Source of the DNA: Treponema sp. UBA4307
Lineage (GTDB): Bacteria; Spirochaetota; Spirochaetia; Treponematales; Treponemataceae
Assembly (NCBI GenBank): GCA_002394685.1
Contig: DGUP01000051.1
Span: 93,957 to 157,956, forward strand
Length of the DNA: 64,000 nucleotides
Direction of reading: 5' to 3'
The position numbers and the translations under genes are program-made. This document shows, piece by piece, positions 33,887-43,295 of this stretch. Positions within the stretch are counted from its first letter, which is position 1. Each line of letters begins with the position of its first letter. The notes beneath the pieces are model-generated. The model was given only the letters and a program-made list of their open reading frames with translations. It made no database searches and was not told where the DNA came from.

Positions 33887-36406
33887 ATGAAGAACATAAT
33901 ATTTAATTTAAAAAAACATGCATTTTTATATGCATCTTTATTGTTTTTCACAATGATTTTAACATCTTGTGAATATTATAATAAATCACTTTCAGACTTC
34001 CTCGAATACTATACGCAAACAGCTACAATAGGAAGAATTGAAACTCCAGAAGGGACTCTTAAGGATAAAACTGGAACAGACTGTCTTTCTAGTGATTCGG
34101 ATAAGACCATTACAATTTATCTTACGAATCCACAGAAATATGAATTAAACTATACATTTACTTTTGTAAATGACCTTTATGACAGCAGTTCAGTTTATAT
34201 TACCCAGATATCCAGCAATCGCTCGTTAATGCATTTAACATTCCCTGAAGAATTTCTTAAGAAACACGAAGCTGGAGCTCCAATTGGTGGAACAATTTCG
34301 ATTCAGGAAAGCGAAACACTGCGTGACTTTGGAGAGTTTTCTTTTTCTCTAAAATGCAATTCAGCACCTCCGTCAGTATTAGGCCTTATGGTTCAGACAG
34401 CTCCAAAAGCAACTGATCCTGAAAAAAAAGAGTATGTTCTGTGTTTTTATCTTCCAAAGGGTCTGCTTGAAAAATCACCTCACGACAAAGATAAACATTA
34501 TATTCACATCAACGATAATCGCTATCAGGTATGGGATAATTTTTTAAATTTAATTGAAACTAGTGCTCCAGAAGGACTTACATCAGCTGTTGAAGATGGT
34601 GCAATATTTGATGGTGAAACAATTCCTGCTGAAGGCTATACAGTCTGCTACTATAGAACAGGCGTTGTTCCTACACAGGACGTTGTAACTTATACAGTTT
34701 ATCTTGAAGATTATGATGGATTATGTTCGAAAATTTCCAGAGTTTCAAATCAAACAGAAAAGCTTTCACCTCCAGAATTTTCTGACATTGATGGAATTGT
34801 AATTTCAGGTTCAACACAGGAAAATCCTGAAACAATTGCAATTGAAGAGACAGGTTATGCAGTTTTAAATATAAAACATCCAGGAACAACAGTAACAGAA
34901 TCAACTGTTAGCGATGTATCTGTCTGCTATACAATTATAAAGGATGGAGAGGAATCTTCTGCTAAAAAAATTATAGCTCCTGCTCAAATTAAAATTTCAG
35001 AAGCTGGAACATATACAGTTACCGCTTACGCAGAAAAAAATCACTATGTTGAAAGTGATGGTGTAGTTCAATACATAAAAGTTAAACCTCTTTCAAAACT
35101 TTATGTTGGTGAAGCAGGAAGTGATGAAACAGGCACAGGTAGTATTTCAAAGCCATTTGCATCTGTTACAAAAGCTGCTTCAGTAGTTTCAGCGATGGAA
35201 GATGATAGTGAACGGGACGTTGAAATTTATGTATTAGGAACAATTAATGGACCACAAACAATTCCGGCATCAATCACTCCAAGTAAGGCAAGACAAATTA
35301 CCATCAGCAACAAAAAGACTGTAGGAGTTCTTGATGGTAACAATGAAGGCAGCGCATTAACAATTAATACATCAGTTCCAGTACTTATCAAAAATATTAC
35401 AATTACAGGAGGAAGTGCCGTAAACGGTGGAGGTATTTATGCTGCAAGTGGTAGCAATGTAACCCTGGGAGAAGGTTCTGTAATCGCAGGTAACAAGGCC
35501 AGTTCAAACGGAGGTGGTATTTACACAGAAGGAACTTTGCTCCTGGCAAACGGAAGTCTTATTGGTGATAAGAATAAAACTGTTTATGCTGAAATTGATA
35601 AGCATTCTAACAGCGCAAACCTTGGCGGTGGTGTATACTTTGAAACAGGCAGCGTAACAATTGAAACTGGTGCAATGATAGCTTACAACTATGCTTACCA
35701 GGGTGGAGGAATTGCTCATACTGGTAATTCGTTTGTAGAGAACATTACTCTGAATCTCTCTGGTGGAGAAATTGCCTACAATGGTTGTCAGAAAGATGTA
35801 CAAAATTCTTTCGGTGGAGGTCTTTATATTGCAGGCTGTTCATTCAATTTCACTGAAGGTTCAATTTATGGCAATTATGCAGACCATGGAGGCGGTGGAA
35901 TCTTCCTGCAATCTACTTCTCATGCTGAAATGACAGGTGGAACTATTTGTAATAACAATTATTCTTCCGGCGGATGGAAACAGGGAACAGAAATTCTTTT
36001 ATACAAAGATTGTACTTTTTCTATGTCAGGTGGTTTTATTTACAGAGATACTAATACCGAGAGAGGCGTAGACGTTATGCAGTCGAGTTCAAATCTTGAA
36101 ATGAGTGGAAGCGCAAGAATTGATGCCACAACGCCTGTATTGCTTGAAAGAAAGAATACTAAGATTACAATTGCCGGAGACCTTACAAGCAGCGGAACGG
36201 TTGCAACAATCACTCTGCTTAGTCAAAGTGAATATCTGGCAAATGCAACTAAGAACAGAACCTGGACTGTAGGTGAACAGATACTTGTGGCAAGCAGCTC
36301 TGAACTTATCTCAAATAACATTGAGCATTTTACAACTGTTGATGACGCCTTTACTATCACTCAAAATGGAACAGGAACAAGCGCAGTTCTTGATGATGCA
36401 ATTTAG
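33887..36406 (+). CDS. Surface lipoprotein with C-terminal parallel beta-helix
   Basis: An 839-residue predicted lipoprotein with lipobox LTSC (Cys28). Residues about 30-400 look like Ig/beta-sandwich-type domains. A short YVGEAGSDETGTGSISKPFASV segment, the typical entry to a right-handed beta-helix, follows near 405. The last 430 residues repeat GGGIY/GGGVYF/GGGLYI-type rungs, as in polymorphic outer-membrane-like repeats of treponemes. It is probably surface-exposed and might bind polysaccharide or host material, though no catalytic motif is visible. It stands alone with its own GGGGAG site. Confidence 0.8.
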   Translation: MKNIIFNLKKHAFLYASLLFFTMILTSCEYYNKSLSDFLEYYTQTATIGRIETPEGTLKDKTGTDCLSSDSDKTITIYLTNPQKYELNYTFTFVNDLYDSSSVYITQISSNRSLMHLTFPEEFLKKHEAGAPIGGTISIQESETLRDFGEFSFSLKCNSAPPSVLGLMVQTAPKATDPEKKEYVLCFYLPKGLLEKSPHDKDKHYIHINDNRYQVWDNFLNLIETSAPEGLTSAVEDGAIFDGETIPAEGYTVCYYRTGVVPTQDVVTYTVYLEDYDGLCSKISRVSNQTEKLSPPEFSDIDGIVISGSTQENPETIAIEETGYAVLNIKHPGTTVTESTVSDVSVCYTIIKDGEESSAKKIIAPAQIKISEAGTYTVTAYAEKNHYVESDGVVQYIKVKPLSKLYVGEAGSDETGTGSISKPFASVTKAASVVSAMEDDSERDVEIYVLGTINGPQTIPASITPSKARQITISNKKTVGVLDGNNEGSALTINTSVPVLIKNITITGGSAVNGGGIYAASGSNVTLGEGSVIAGNKASSNGGGIYTEGTLLLANGSLIGDKNKTVYAEIDKHSNSANLGGGVYFETGSVTIETGAMIAYNYAYQGGGIAHTGNSFVENITLNLSGGEIAYNGCQKDVQNSFGGGLYIAGCSFNFTEGSIYGNYADHGGGGIFLQSTSHAEMTGGTICNNNYSSGGWKQGTEILLYKDCTFSMSGGFIYRDTNTERGVDVMQSSSNLEMSGSARIDATTPVLLERKNTKITIAGDLTSSGTVATITLLSQSEYLANATKNRTWTVGEQILVASSSELISNNIEHFTTVDDAFTITQNGTGTSAVLDDAI

Positions 36407-36483
36407 TCGTATAAAATTCTTTTTCTGGACGGTACTAGATTTATCAGACAATACTGGCTAAAAAAAAGATAGGGGGCAAACTT

Positions 36484-36590
36484 AATCCCGGCTTTCCGCA
36501 GTTCCGTTGCACTCCATTCTTTCGCTGCGCTTCAGAACGCTTCGCGCTGCTACAATCCGGCGTAGTCTGTTTTGAGTCAGGCCTTATATG
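36484..36590. repeat. GC-rich intergenic island
   Basis: About 100 bases of GC-rich sequence with GCGCTTC and TCGCTGCGC motifs, bounded by CCGG near each end. It lies between the beta-helix lipoprotein gene and the S1 protein terminator and resembles the islands at 5.4 and 44.7 kb in composition and core words. Confidence 0.45.
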
Positions 36591-36601
36591 ACTGCAATAA
36601 T

Positions 36602-36650
36602 AAAAAAAATCCCTGAAATGGGTACAGATTGAATTGTACTTGTTTCAGGG
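36602..36650 (-). terminator. Terminator of the S1-domain protein gene, with a GGGTACAG motif in its loop
   Basis: CCCTGAAA (36611-36618) pairs with TTTCAGGG (36643-36650). On the minus strand the stem is followed by a run of T (36602-36609). The loop contains GGGTACAGATT (36620-36630) on the plus strand; another copy lies at 36673-36683, before the stop codon of the gene. Confidence 0.8.
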
Positions 36651-36701
36651 CTTAATTGTTTTGATAAAATATGGGTACAGATTTATATCAAAGTACTCAA
36701 A

Positions 36702-37793
36702 TTATTTTTTGAGAAGTGCGGCAAATGGATTGTAAGTGTCCCCATCATCAGACTGATGAGAGAGATATTCAGTTGCTTCTTTTTCTTCCTCGTTTGAAAT
36801 TACAGGGCTGAGGGAAATTTTGTGATTTACAGAATCAATTCCATCAACTGTAACTGCCAGAGTGTCACCAGCTTTGTAAACCTTTTTCAGATTTGTATTT
36901 CTGTCAACGCCCAGTTTTGAAATGTGAACAAGACCGTCAATTCCGTTGTCCATGTTAATGAAAAGACCAAAATCAGCAACTCTTGAAACAGTACCATCGA
37001 AATTTGAACCCACCTGATATTTTTCAGCAATTGTATCCCATGGATCAGCTTCCAGCTCTTTTGTACTGAGAGAAACTCTTTCACGTTTCCAGTCTGCATT
37101 AATTACTTTTGCAGTAATTGTCTGACCAACTTTTAAAACATCATTCAAGTTTGAAACACGGGTTCTTGAAACTTCTGAAATTGGAAGAAGGGCCTGGAAT
37201 CCGTTTAAGTCAATGAATGCACCGTAGCTTTCAATTGATTTAACTGTACCTGTAACTGTGTCACCAACCTTAATGCTTTCAGCAAGTGAATCCAGTTCTG
37301 CCTGTGCCTGTTCTTCCAGAAGTACGCGGTTTGAAACAATAATGTTCTTTCCTTCGTTTCTGTATTCGGAAATTTTGAAGGTTAAGTGCTGTCCAATATA
37401 TTCAGCAGGTTCTTTTTTCTGACGGTAACCCATCTGTGAATAAGGACAGAAAGCGCGGGTGTTTCCAATCATTACTTCAAATCCACCCTTAATTTCCTTT
37501 GTAACATGACCTTCAACCGGAATACCATTTTTGTAAGCATTTTCAAGAAGATCTTTATCAGCCTTTGGTCCGCTTAATTTAGTAGTAAAGTGAAGTTCAT
37601 CTCTCTGGTTACCAGTAAAATATACTTTGATCTTGTCTCCTTCTTTTACAGAAACATTTCCTGAATCATCAGTAAGTTCTGCTTTATCAACAAAACCTTC
37701 GCTTTTAAGTCCCAGGTCAATGAAGATTGTGTCATTTGTAATGGCAACAACTGTGGTTTCAATCATTTCACCTGGTTCGTAAAAATTTTTCAT
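36702..37793 (-). CDS. S1-domain RNA-binding protein (ribosomal protein S1-like)
   Basis: A 363-residue protein with about four S1 OB-fold repeats, starting at ETTVVAITNDTIFIDLGLKSEGFVD, then PVEGHVTKEIKGGFEV, TGTVKSIESYGAFIDLNGFQALLP and FDGTVSRVADFGLFINMDNGIDGLVH. It is shorter than the six-repeat S1 of enterobacteria and probably binds mRNA on the ribosome or acts as a general RNA chaperone. The start is the ATG at 37793 with AAGGAG upstream. The last residues, YNPFAALLKK after an acidic stretch, match the end of the Tex protein in this window. Confidence 0.85.
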   Translation of the reverse strand: MKNFYEPGEMIETTVVAITNDTIFIDLGLKSEGFVDKAELTDDSGNVSVKEGDKIKVYFTGNQRDELHFTTKLSGPKADKDLLENAYKNGIPVEGHVTKEIKGGFEVMIGNTRAFCPYSQMGYRQKKEPAEYIGQHLTFKISEYRNEGKNIIVSNRVLLEEQAQAELDSLAESIKVGDTVTGTVKSIESYGAFIDLNGFQALLPISEVSRTRVSNLNDVLKVGQTITAKVINADWKRERVSLSTKELEADPWDTIAEKYQVGSNFDGTVSRVADFGLFINMDNGIDGLVHISKLGVDRNTNLKKVYKAGDTLAVTVDGIDSVNHKISLSPVISNEEEKEATEYLSHQSDDGDTYNPFAALLKK

Positions 37794-37847
37794 CAATAGC
37801 TCCTTTTGAATGTAGTTAAGTGTAATGGTATTTTCATAAAGTTACAA

Positions 37848-38264
37848 TTAGAAGGACATGCGGTCCAGTGCAGATAAAGTCTGCTGAAGTTTTGTTTCCA
37901 GATCTTCAAGGGCATCAATGCTCTGCCAGATTTTACTGAACATTACTGCATCAAAAATAACACCGTCAAAAAGAAAATCTGCAAAAGTCAGAAAACCGTT
38001 TACATTCATCCTGTAATCTCCAGGAATTTGAATACAGCTCAAAACTCTTTCCAGTTCTTTCAGTTTTGTATTTACTTCATACATCTGGGATTTAGCATTA
38101 TTCATTTTCATATGCTTGAAAAGATCAAAAAATAATCCGCCGCCTAAAAGGTCTCCGATTCCCCACATTCTTGCTTTTTTCAAATCTGTTTTAGCATCAT
38201 CAATCAGTGGGAGAATTTCATAAATTAACGATTTTGCTGTGTTTACATTCTGAAGGCTGTTCAT
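37848..38264 (-). CDS. Small helical protein, partner of the FtsH-like ATPase (unknown function)
   Basis: A 138-residue, mostly helical protein with Gly-rich segment WGIGDLLGGGLFFDLFKH in its first half and a second hydrophobic stretch GFLTFADFLFDGVIFDAVMF. It starts inside the stop codon of the FtsH-like ATPase gene (ATGA overlap), so the two are translationally coupled and may act together. Similar small proteins occur in Firmicutes, but I know no function. Confidence 0.6.
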   Translation of the reverse strand: MNSLQNVNTAKSLIYEILPLIDDAKTDLKKARMWGIGDLLGGGLFFDLFKHMKMNNAKSQMYEVNTKLKELERVLSCIQIPGDYRMNVNGFLTFADFLFDGVIFDAVMFSKIWQSIDALEDLETKLQQTLSALDRMSF

Positions 38265-39445
38265 TTTGCTGACTCCTGTTCTTTTATGGCTTCGGAAATA
38301 TCCTGCATATCAGCTGATGACTTGTTTTTCTGGATAGCTATAAGTGAAGCCCGGTTTAAAACTGATTCAATCTTTGCACAAGAATATCCGCTGAAAAGAT
38401 CTGCGATTTTTTCAACAGTACATTCTGGAGTGAAAGATTTTCCCTTTGTATACATTTTAACCAACTGTTTAATATTTTCTTTATTCGGATAGGGAACAGT
38501 AAATCTTGCATCGAAACGTCCAGGGCGGATAAGTGCTTCGTCTAAAGCGTGAATACTGTTCGTAGCAGCAAGAACCAGTACTCCGGATGCAGGTTCAAAT
38601 CCATCCAGCTCATTTAAAAGTGCGGTAACGATTCTGGTATTTTCAGTTTCAATAGCACTGCCTGCGTAGTTTCGGCGGGTTCCAATTCCATCAAATTCAT
38701 CAATAAAAATAATACACGGAGCGTGGCGGCGAGCTTTTCTGAAAAGAGATTTTACTTTCATAGGACCAATGGCCATGAACATACTTTCAAAATCCGTTGC
38801 CTTTGTAGGAATAAAATTTACATTAGCTTCACCGGCAAGGGCTTTTGCAAAAAGAGTTTTACCGTTTCCAGGAGCACCTTCAAGTAAAATACCCTTTGGC
38901 ATTCTGATTCCCTTTCTGGCCCATTCTTTCGGATTATGCATGATGTTCATAATCTGCTTCATGTCAGATTTCAGGCTGTCCATTCCAACCACATCAGAAA
39001 ATTTCTTTCCTGTTTTATGCTGTACCTTAAAAGCTGTAGGCGAAAAGACTTTTCTGAATGCAATAATTAAAATCGCTGCAATGAAGATGTAAAAAATCAT
39101 ATCAGAAATAAAACTGATTATCTGGGAAGAACTTTTACTGCTTTCCACCTGAACATTATTTTTAAGCAAAGTTTCTTTAAGTGAAGGTGATTCTGGATTT
39201 TGAGTAACATATTTAACATCTGAACCTTTGAGCCAGTATTCAATTTTATCTTCACTGATTTTAACCTTTTCCACAGTCTGATTTTCTACACACTTGTAAA
39301 AGGAAGCATAAGTCTCTTGATTTGCAGCGGAAAATCCATCATTTGAAAAAATCTGGTCCCCGAAAAAAAGATAAGCGGCTCCTGCAATTAAAAAAACTGA
39401 AATTACAATGATGAAAATTCTGCGTTTATTCCTGGAAGCTGGCAT
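38261..39445 (-). CDS. FtsH-like AAA+ ATPase lacking the peptidase domain
   Basis: A 394-residue membrane ATPase with the N-terminal layout of FtsH: a membrane helix (about 9-28), a periplasmic domain of about 80 residues and a second helix (about 108-127). The AAA+ module has Walker A GAPGNGKT near 190, Walker B IIFIDEFD near 245 and the second region of homology ALIRPGRFDARF. The pore loop reads FMAIG where FtsH usually has FVGVG. The protein ends after the AAA lid; the M41 HEXXH metalloprotease domain is absent and no such domain is encoded downstream. It may unfold or remodel membrane proteins without degrading them. Confidence 0.85.
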   Translation of the reverse strand: MPASRNKRRIFIIVISVFLIAGAAYLFFGDQIFSNDGFSAANQETYASFYKCVENQTVEKVKISEDKIEYWLKGSDVKYVTQNPESPSLKETLLKNNVQVESSKSSSQIISFISDMIFYIFIAAILIIAFRKVFSPTAFKVQHKTGKKFSDVVGMDSLKSDMKQIMNIMHNPKEWARKGIRMPKGILLEGAPGNGKTLFAKALAGEANVNFIPTKATDFESMFMAIGPMKVKSLFRKARRHAPCIIFIDEFDGIGTRRNYAGSAIETENTRIVTALLNELDGFEPASGVLVLAATNSIHALDEALIRPGRFDARFTVPYPNKENIKQLVKMYTKGKSFTPECTVEKIADLFSGYSCAKIESVLNRASLIAIQKNKSSADMQDISEAIKEQESAK

Positions 39446-39632
39446 AAAAACTCCTTCAATTAAATAATAATATCATTATTTATTGAATTTATAAAAATAT
39501 GGAAAAAGGGCAATATATTTATTAGCCAGAATATCAAGTTTTGAAAAAGCACAGTTAAACTTGGTCTTTTTGTAGAAAAAAGCACAATTTTTCTGAGTTT
39601 TAAGCTGAATTATCTGTAGATAAAATAAAAAT

Positions 39633-39974
39633 ATGGCAGATAAGCAGTCCAAAGTGTTAGAGGTATTTTCTAAAAACGTAAGAATTTATAGAAAAAAAGC
39701 CGGTTTAACACAGGAAGAATTGGCAGAAAAATTAAACGTCTCAAAAAATACTGTTCAGAATTACGAAAGAAAAGAAGGATTTCCTACAATCGAAAATCTG
39801 GATGCCCTGGTTGAAGTCCTGAAAATTGAACCATATCAATTATTTCTATCCCAAAATGAAAAACTTCAGACTGCCAGACAATTTCTTGAACAAGTAGGGC
39901 AGTATATGGGCCTTTCATTTGAATCCTTGAAGGATGTTAAATACGACAGTACACGTTCCCGCTCTAAACGATAA
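39633..39974 (+). CDS. XRE-family DNA-binding regulator
   Basis: A 113-residue protein whose residues 10-70 form a Cro/C1-type helix-turn-helix (NVRIYRKKAGLTQEELAEKL, then NVSKNTVQNYERKEGFPTIE). The C-terminal 40 residues are probably helical, with a basic end. It is divergent from the FtsH-like ATPase gene across 187 bases and may regulate it; that is inference from position only. Confidence 0.85.
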   Translation: MADKQSKVLEVFSKNVRIYRKKAGLTQEELAEKLNVSKNTVQNYERKEGFPTIENLDALVEVLKIEPYQLFLSQNEKLQTARQFLEQVGQYMGLSFESLKDVKYDSTRSRSKR

Positions 39975-40049
39975 GCATAAATTGTGATGGTTAAAATTGA
40001 TTTCCTAGACAATATAAAGGCAATTCGGTAAAATATTATCACTTTTTAC

Positions 40050-40055
40050 TATAAT
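40050..40055 (+). promoter_or_regulatory. pheT promoter -10 box
   Basis: A perfect TATAAT 15 bases before the pheT ATG, with GGTGGG as ribosome binding site. The -35 region is poor. Confidence 0.45.
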
Positions 40056-40070
40056 ACAAGGTGGGATACG

Positions 40071-42401
40071 ATGCCAAAAATCGAAGTCAACGAAAAACTG
40101 TTTTTCAACTTACTTGGAAAAAAATACAATTACGACGACTTATTTGAAAAGAAATTAACACACGCAAAGGCTGAACTTGATGAAAAGCCAAATCCACAGG
40201 ATCCAGAAGATAAAAGAGTTATCAAAATCGAATTAAACGATACAAACCGTCCTGACCTTTGGTCAACTGGTGGCGTTACAAGATGTCTTCGTGAATATGA
40301 AGGAGCTGCACACTCTGATTATTCAAAGTTTCTTTCTTCAAAAGATAATAATAAGGAAACTGGAAACCGCCAGGCATTTGTAGATCCAGAACTTAAGAAT
40401 ATCCGTCCATTTATGGTTGCCTTTGTTATTTCAGGAAAACCAATTGATGAACCAATGCTTGTAGATATTATGCAGACACAGGAAAAGCTTTGCTGGAACT
40501 TTGGTAGAAAGCGTAAGACTATTTCTATGGGCGTATATCGTGAAGCTGATATTAAGTGGCCGGTTCATTTTAATGCAGTAGATCCAGATGCACTGAGTTT
40601 TGTACCGCTTCAGGGAACTGAAAAGCAGACTCTTCGGGAAATTGTGCAGACACATCCAAAGGGAAAAGAATATGGATGGATTTTGAAGGATTGCGCAAAG
40701 TATCCGGTTCTGATGGATGATAAGGGCGAAGTAATGTCAATGTCTCCAATTATCAACTCTGCAACACTCGGTCAGGTTGAAGTTGGTGATACAAATCTAA
40801 TGGTTGAATTGACTGGTGCTGAAATGGAAAGCCTTATGCTTGCAGCAAATATTGTGGCCTGTGACTTTGCCGATGCAGGATATGAAATTCTTCCTGTAAA
40901 AGTTCACCACGAATATGAAACAGGTTTTGGCAAAGACGTTGTTACACCATATTATTTCCAGACAACAACAGATGCCCGCCTTTCTGCAATCAACAAGAAG
41001 CTGGGGTCAGATCTTTCAAAGGATCAGGTACTTGAAGCTCTGTCAAAGATGGGAAATAAAGTTACCTGTCGTGAAGAAAATGGCGAAACAATCTTCACTG
41101 TTCAGCCTGCAGCATACCGCAACGACTTCCTCCACGAAGTTGATGTTATTGAAGATGTAATGATTGGTATGGATGTAGATTTCTTTAAGCCTCAGTCACC
41201 AAATGATTTTACAGTTGGTCGTCTGCTTCCAATCACTCAGTACTCAAGAAACGTAAAGAATATTATGTCAGGTCTTGGTTACCAGGAAATGATTTTCAAC
41301 TATCTTGGTTCAAAGGCTACATATATTGATAAGATGAATATTGATGGAAAGGATGTTATTGAAATCGCAAACCCTATGAGTGAAAACTATCAGTTCATTC
41401 GTCCGTCAATTATTGCATCACTTTTTGAAGCTGAAGCACAGAGTGGAAATGCAGTTTATCCACATAAGATTTATGAAGTTGGAAAAATTGCATACATTGA
41501 TCCTTCAGAAAATACTGGAACTAAAACTGTTCAGAGTCTTGGATTCCTGTCTGCTTCAAACAATGCAAACTTTAACGATGCCGCTGCAGAAGTAAGCACA
41601 CTTTTATACTATCTCGATCATAAATATGAAGTTAAGGAAACAAATGACCCTCGCTTTATTCCTGGTCGTCAGGCTGGAATTATTGTTGATGGAAAGCAGT
41701 GCGGTATTTTTGGAGAAATTCATCCACAGGTTCTTGAAAACTGGCAGGTTGGAGTTCCATGCGTTGCTGGTGAAATTGATCTGGATTATCTCCTTGAACA
41801 CGAACCAAAAGAAGCTGCTGTAAAGGCTGCTCCAAAAGAGGAAGCTAAAAAAGCTCCAGCACAGGCTCCTGCAAAAGACAAGGGTCCAAAGCTTGCAGAA
41901 GATCAGGTTGCATTCTTTAATGAAAATATCGATTTCCGTGTTGCAGAAATCGTTAAGGTTGACCGTAACCCAGAAGGTGAAATGCTGTATATTGAAACAT
42001 TGAATGATGGTTCAGGCACTCCAAGAATCATTCAGTCAGGACTTGTTCCATACCTTAAGCCGGAAGAACTTCTTGGCCAGCATATTATCCTGGTATCAAA
42101 TCTGGCACCAAGAAAGATGCGCGGTGTTGAAAGCCATGGTATGCTCCTTGCAGCAGACTACACTGAAGATGGAAAGGAAAAGGTTGAACTGATTACAGCT
42201 CCTTGGGCTGCTCCAGGTACACCAGTTGTTCCAGCAGGTGCAGATCCATCACTTAAGAAACCTGAAAGCATTAAGATTGATAAACTGGAAAAAATCACTT
42301 TGAAGATTTCCGGTAAACATTTCATGATTGATGGAACAAACTTAACTGCTGACGGAAAAGAAATCACAACTTCTAAGGTTGTAGATGCTGCTGTTGAGTA
42401 A
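40071..42401 (+). CDS. pheT: Phenylalanyl-tRNA synthetase beta chain, archaeal type, with C-terminal EMAPII-like domain
   Basis: A 776-residue protein. Residues 1 to about 580 are a PheT of the archaeal/eukaryotic kind, as known in spirochaetes: it starts directly MPKIEVNEKLFFNLLGKKY, without the N-terminal tRNA-binding domain of standard bacterial PheT. It contains the B5 region (DVIEDVMIGMDVDFF) and the core LGYQEMIFNYL. A Lys/Ala/Pro-rich linker (about 584-611) leads to a C-terminal domain like EMAPII/Trbp111 (DFRVAEIVKVDRNPEGEMLY, then LAPRKMRGVESHGMLLA), expected to bind tRNA. It pairs with PheS, which is not in this window, to charge tRNA-Phe. Confidence 0.93.
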   Translation: MPKIEVNEKLFFNLLGKKYNYDDLFEKKLTHAKAELDEKPNPQDPEDKRVIKIELNDTNRPDLWSTGGVTRCLREYEGAAHSDYSKFLSSKDNNKETGNRQAFVDPELKNIRPFMVAFVISGKPIDEPMLVDIMQTQEKLCWNFGRKRKTISMGVYREADIKWPVHFNAVDPDALSFVPLQGTEKQTLREIVQTHPKGKEYGWILKDCAKYPVLMDDKGEVMSMSPIINSATLGQVEVGDTNLMVELTGAEMESLMLAANIVACDFADAGYEILPVKVHHEYETGFGKDVVTPYYFQTTTDARLSAINKKLGSDLSKDQVLEALSKMGNKVTCREENGETIFTVQPAAYRNDFLHEVDVIEDVMIGMDVDFFKPQSPNDFTVGRLLPITQYSRNVKNIMSGLGYQEMIFNYLGSKATYIDKMNIDGKDVIEIANPMSENYQFIRPSIIASLFEAEAQSGNAVYPHKIYEVGKIAYIDPSENTGTKTVQSLGFLSASNNANFNDAAAEVSTLLYYLDHKYEVKETNDPRFIPGRQAGIIVDGKQCGIFGEIHPQVLENWQVGVPCVAGEIDLDYLLEHEPKEAAVKAAPKEEAKKAPAQAPAKDKGPKLAEDQVAFFNENIDFRVAEIVKVDRNPEGEMLYIETLNDGSGTPRIIQSGLVPYLKPEELLGQHIILVSNLAPRKMRGVESHGMLLAADYTEDGKEKVELITAPWAAPGTPVVPAGADPSLKKPESIKIDKLEKITLKISGKHFMIDGTNLTADGKEITTSKVVDAAVE

Positions 42402-42436
42402 TAGTTGATAATTAAGGAATCAATTACAAAATAAAT

Positions 42437-42496
42437 AACCGCTGGAAAAATCTGTACCCTTTAAGGAAATGCAGTTAAAGTCCAGCGGTTTTTTAT
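42437..42496 (+). terminator. pheT terminator containing a reverse GGGTACAG motif
   Basis: AACCGCTGGA (42437-42446) pairs with TCCAGCGGTT (42481-42490), followed by a T-tract. The loop holds AATCTGTACCC (42449-42459), the one clear copy of the octamer against the leading-strand bias; a forward GGTACAGATT lies at 42534-42543. Confidence 0.85.
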
Positions 42497-42549
42497 TGCA
42501 GGAAAAGTGTGTTCAGAATTGTACCCATTTACAGGTACAGATTTGGATT

Positions 42550-43227
42550 TTAATCCGATTTTTTCATATTCTGTTTTGAATAGACACAGCCGCAATAGTC
42601 CTGCCGCCACAATCCATATTCTTTACTGAGCTGAGTGCTCCTTAAATAACCGGAGTTTTTCTTAAAATCAGCAGGAAGATATTTTGTTGTTACGGAAAGA
42701 GGGAGATTAAAACCAATTTCATTAATCATCATGGAATCTTTATGAGGAGAAATGGAAAGGGTTGTGGTAAAGAATTCAAATCCATTTGAAGAAGCATAAT
42801 CCCAGGCTTTTGACATGCGGAGATTATAACACCGGCGGCATCGTTCACCACGTTCTGCTTCTGTTTGTAGTTCAGGTTCATTTCGCACATTTGTTGCCTG
42901 AAAAAAATCTTCAATATTATATTCAGCCTGAACAAGTTTAACATTATCCTGAACAGCCTGTGGAAACTGGGTAAGAAATTTTTTCAACTCGTTTAAGCGC
43001 CGTTCATATTCAGATTGAGGATGAATATTTGGATTGTAATAATAAATTGTGATTTGGAAAACTTGTGAAAGAAGTTCTATGCAGTAAGATGAACAGGGGG
43101 CACAGCATGCGTGAAGCAAAAGACTTGGTTTGTGTTCATATTGAGTTTTTACATTTTCAATAATTTCCAGCAGCATCTTGTGATAATTAGGCTTTGCATT
43201 TGGATTATGATAAGTTCCATCACTCAT
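42550..43227 (-). CDS. queH: Epoxyqueuosine reductase QueH
   Basis: A 225-residue protein of the DUF208/QueH family, which carries out the last step of queuosine synthesis in tRNA anticodons in organisms without QueG. Diagnostic cysteines are present: LLLHACCAPCSSY near residue 38, RCRRCYNLRM near 130 and the terminal DYCGC. These bind iron-sulfur and another metal. No other queuosine gene is nearby. Confidence 0.92.
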   Translation of the reverse strand: MSDGTYHNPNAKPNYHKMLLEIIENVKTQYEHKPSLLLHACCAPCSSYCIELLSQVFQITIYYYNPNIHPQSEYERRLNELKKFLTQFPQAVQDNVKLVQAEYNIEDFFQATNVRNEPELQTEAERGERCRRCYNLRMSKAWDYASSNGFEFFTTTLSISPHKDSMMINEIGFNLPLSVTTKYLPADFKKNSGYLRSTQLSKEYGLWRQDYCGCVYSKQNMKKSD

Positions 43228-43295
43228 AAATTGAGTTTAACATTTAACAATTTTTCCTTCTATTACTTTTGAAAAAAAAATGTTATGCTCAAAAT

